A stretch of DNA of 31,955 nt from Chaetoceros tenuissimus (lineage: Eukaryota; Bacillariophyta; Thalassiosirophyceae; Chaetocerotales; Chaetocerotaceae), in NCBI GenBank assembly GCA_021927905.1, contig BLLK01000050.1, forward strand, positions 1 to 31,955. Reading direction: 5' to 3'. The notes under the pieces are model-generated. The model had not been told where the DNA came from. It saw nothing but the letters and a program-made list of their open reading frames with translations, and ran no database searches. The stretch's first letter is position 1, and the number at the start of each line of letters is the position of its first letter. The position numbers were made by a program, and so were the translations under genes. Positions 30,406 to 31,955 of this stretch are shown one piece after another.

Positions 30406-31848
30406 TTGGAATTGGCAGCACTGTCCATAAGTTCAAATGAGTAAATTTGCTGTATGTGTTTGGGATTTTGGGATTTGGGATTTGGGATAAGCTTCAACAT
30501 AAAATTGAATAGGAAAGATATCATAGTTACTAGTGTTTTCAGCTATATTGTGATTATGTAGGATATGTTGAGATCCTAACAAAGAAATGTTTATCTCAAG
30601 GAGAAATTGCAGTGCCCGTAAATTAGGACTATTCTTCTTTACTATGGTTGTCTACACAGTGAAAAAAATGTGACAATAATCTTGTTATGTTGCATATACA
30701 GGATGACAGCTAAAATAGATATCAATGCTGTGCAGCATGAGATGGGGGCTTGTTTTTCTTTGCTCATGGGTAGTATCTCTACTGAGAAGGTGAAAATGTG
30801 CAGATTTGTACAATTAAGACTTTGTTTTTGGCTAGTATTGACAGACAACAAAAAAATAATGTGAGAGGCAGCTTTCAAAATGTTGCTGAGGAAGATAGAA
30901 GTAAAAATGACATAGACAATTACTAGAAGTAGAAATCAAAGCTTGCATCTGTAGGTGATAGAAATAAAAGTCAAACAAGGGTGAGTATGAGATAGATGTT
31001 GTACAAAGAAGTGCTGTTGCAAAGTGAGAGTGTGGAAATGATATTCTTGTTAATACTATATCACAGTTATAAAGTGGCAAAGAAGTCAACTAGGCAGAGA
31101 AGGTAACCTTTGCAGGACTAGTGATTGGAGCTTGTGGCAATGAATGATAGTTGTTGCAGAGCAAGATAGTATGTCATTGTGAAATGATTAAGAGTTATGT
31201 GATAATGTAGAGAATAAAGTAACAACTTAGCTTCTGTACACAATAAATATATTATGATAATATGATGAGGATGCAAGCAGACTGAAGTGGGCAGGACACG
31301 GACTTGTGAATATGATCTTGTATCAATGGATACTAGTAGTTGTGTGGAAGTTGGAATTCAGCTTAAGTATGGTGCTGAAAGTAAGACAAGTCTTCATTTC
31401 CACCATTCCTCTTACTGGGTCTACTCGTGAACACACTAGGTCCCTTTATTTTCATTTCAGCGACACCCTCAGCAACCACTACTGTCCGCCACCACAAACA
31501 ACATCATATCAAGTCTCCATAGATACATGGAGTGTACAAGTACTCCTTTCCTTCACCGTATCCTTTCTCATCTCGTCTCCCTTTGATTCTATGTCAAGAT
31601 TTCAATGACAACTCTCTTTAGCTTACAACACAATGATACGAAAAGAACATCTCATCATAGCACCCTACCCTCACTTTCGCTGTCATCCTTGCATGCTACA
31701 TCATGATACTGCTTCTTACTTCCACCTCCTGTGCATACAAGATTCTTTTCTCCCTAAGAGCTTTCCTGACTTCCTCCATCTGACCCACAAAGTCATGATG
31801 CAACTTCAAACATTGGTAACTATGATATCTTTCTATTTCACAAAATCC
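30406..31848. other. Non-coding, probably decayed repeat sequence
   Basis: No gene is recognised. A short GGGATTT run (three units) lies at 30463-30487. The part from 31386 on is richer in C and T on the plus strand and has some longer open stretches (for example 31306-31608), but no domain or clear protein-like composition. Confidence 0.3.
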
Positions 31849-31955
31849 AAAAACCAAAATCCAAATCCAAATCCAAATCCAAATCCAAATCCAAATCTAA
31901 ATCTAAATCCAAATCTAAATCTAAATCCAAATCAAATCCAAATCCAAATCCAAAT
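31849..31955. repeat. Hexanucleotide array AAATCC/AAATCT, continuing past the window edge
   Basis: About 17 units of AAATCC, with AAATCT variants in the middle and one shortened unit near 31930. It runs to the last base, so its full length is unknown. Confidence 0.97.

Noticed and set aside
30463-30487. GGGATTT repeats as a possible telomere-like tract
   Set aside because: Only three units and not the TTAGGG-type motif expected; more likely a small simple repeat.

Overview
The window looks like a repeat-rich, AT-rich stretch of a nuclear genome from a eukaryotic microalga. The short GT-AG introns (about 50-75 nt) and the style of the retroelements (DIRS-like RNase H plus tyrosine recombinase, Ty3/gypsy pol, RT with C-terminal RNase H) suggest a stramenopile, most likely a diatom. 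This assignment rests on recognised protein style, not on a search. No rRNA, tRNA or CRISPR array was recognised.

Layout. Bases 1-1355 look like two nested terminal-inverted-repeat (TIR) elements. Bases 1638-3544 carry a three-exon, membrane-anchored GT61-like glycosyltransferase gene. It converges, 24 bp apart, on a secreted or lumenal TIP30-like atypical SDR gene (minus strand, 3569-4522). From 4829 a polytopic membrane-protein gene starts, but after about 180 codons its frame runs without a stop into a 1451-codon reverse transcriptase/RNase H ORF (5392-9747). About 100 bp beyond that ORF begins the 3' half of a DIRS-like element: RNase H, then an overlapping tyrosine recombinase, to about 12241.

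Bases 13045-17953 hold two related copies of a non-coding TIR element. The first has its left 0.9 kb present three times in near-perfect tandem. A single-exon FkbM-type methyltransferase gene with an N-terminal membrane anchor follows (19423-20346). From 20347 to the end I find no intact gene. This part contains dispersed repeats, decayed coding stretches, a perfect 37-bp palindrome (23028-23064), a 58-bp tandem repeat, a 0.7-kb hexanucleotide array, a broken Ty3/gypsy pol (about 28500-30405) and another hexanucleotide array running off the right edge.

The probable host genes are the glycosyltransferase, the SDR, the interrupted membrane protein and the FkbM methyltransferase. Three of them carry N-terminal signal or anchor sequences and would act in the secretory system, possibly on glycans. 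Nothing shows that they work as one pathway. The main story is layered mobile-element insertion between and into them.
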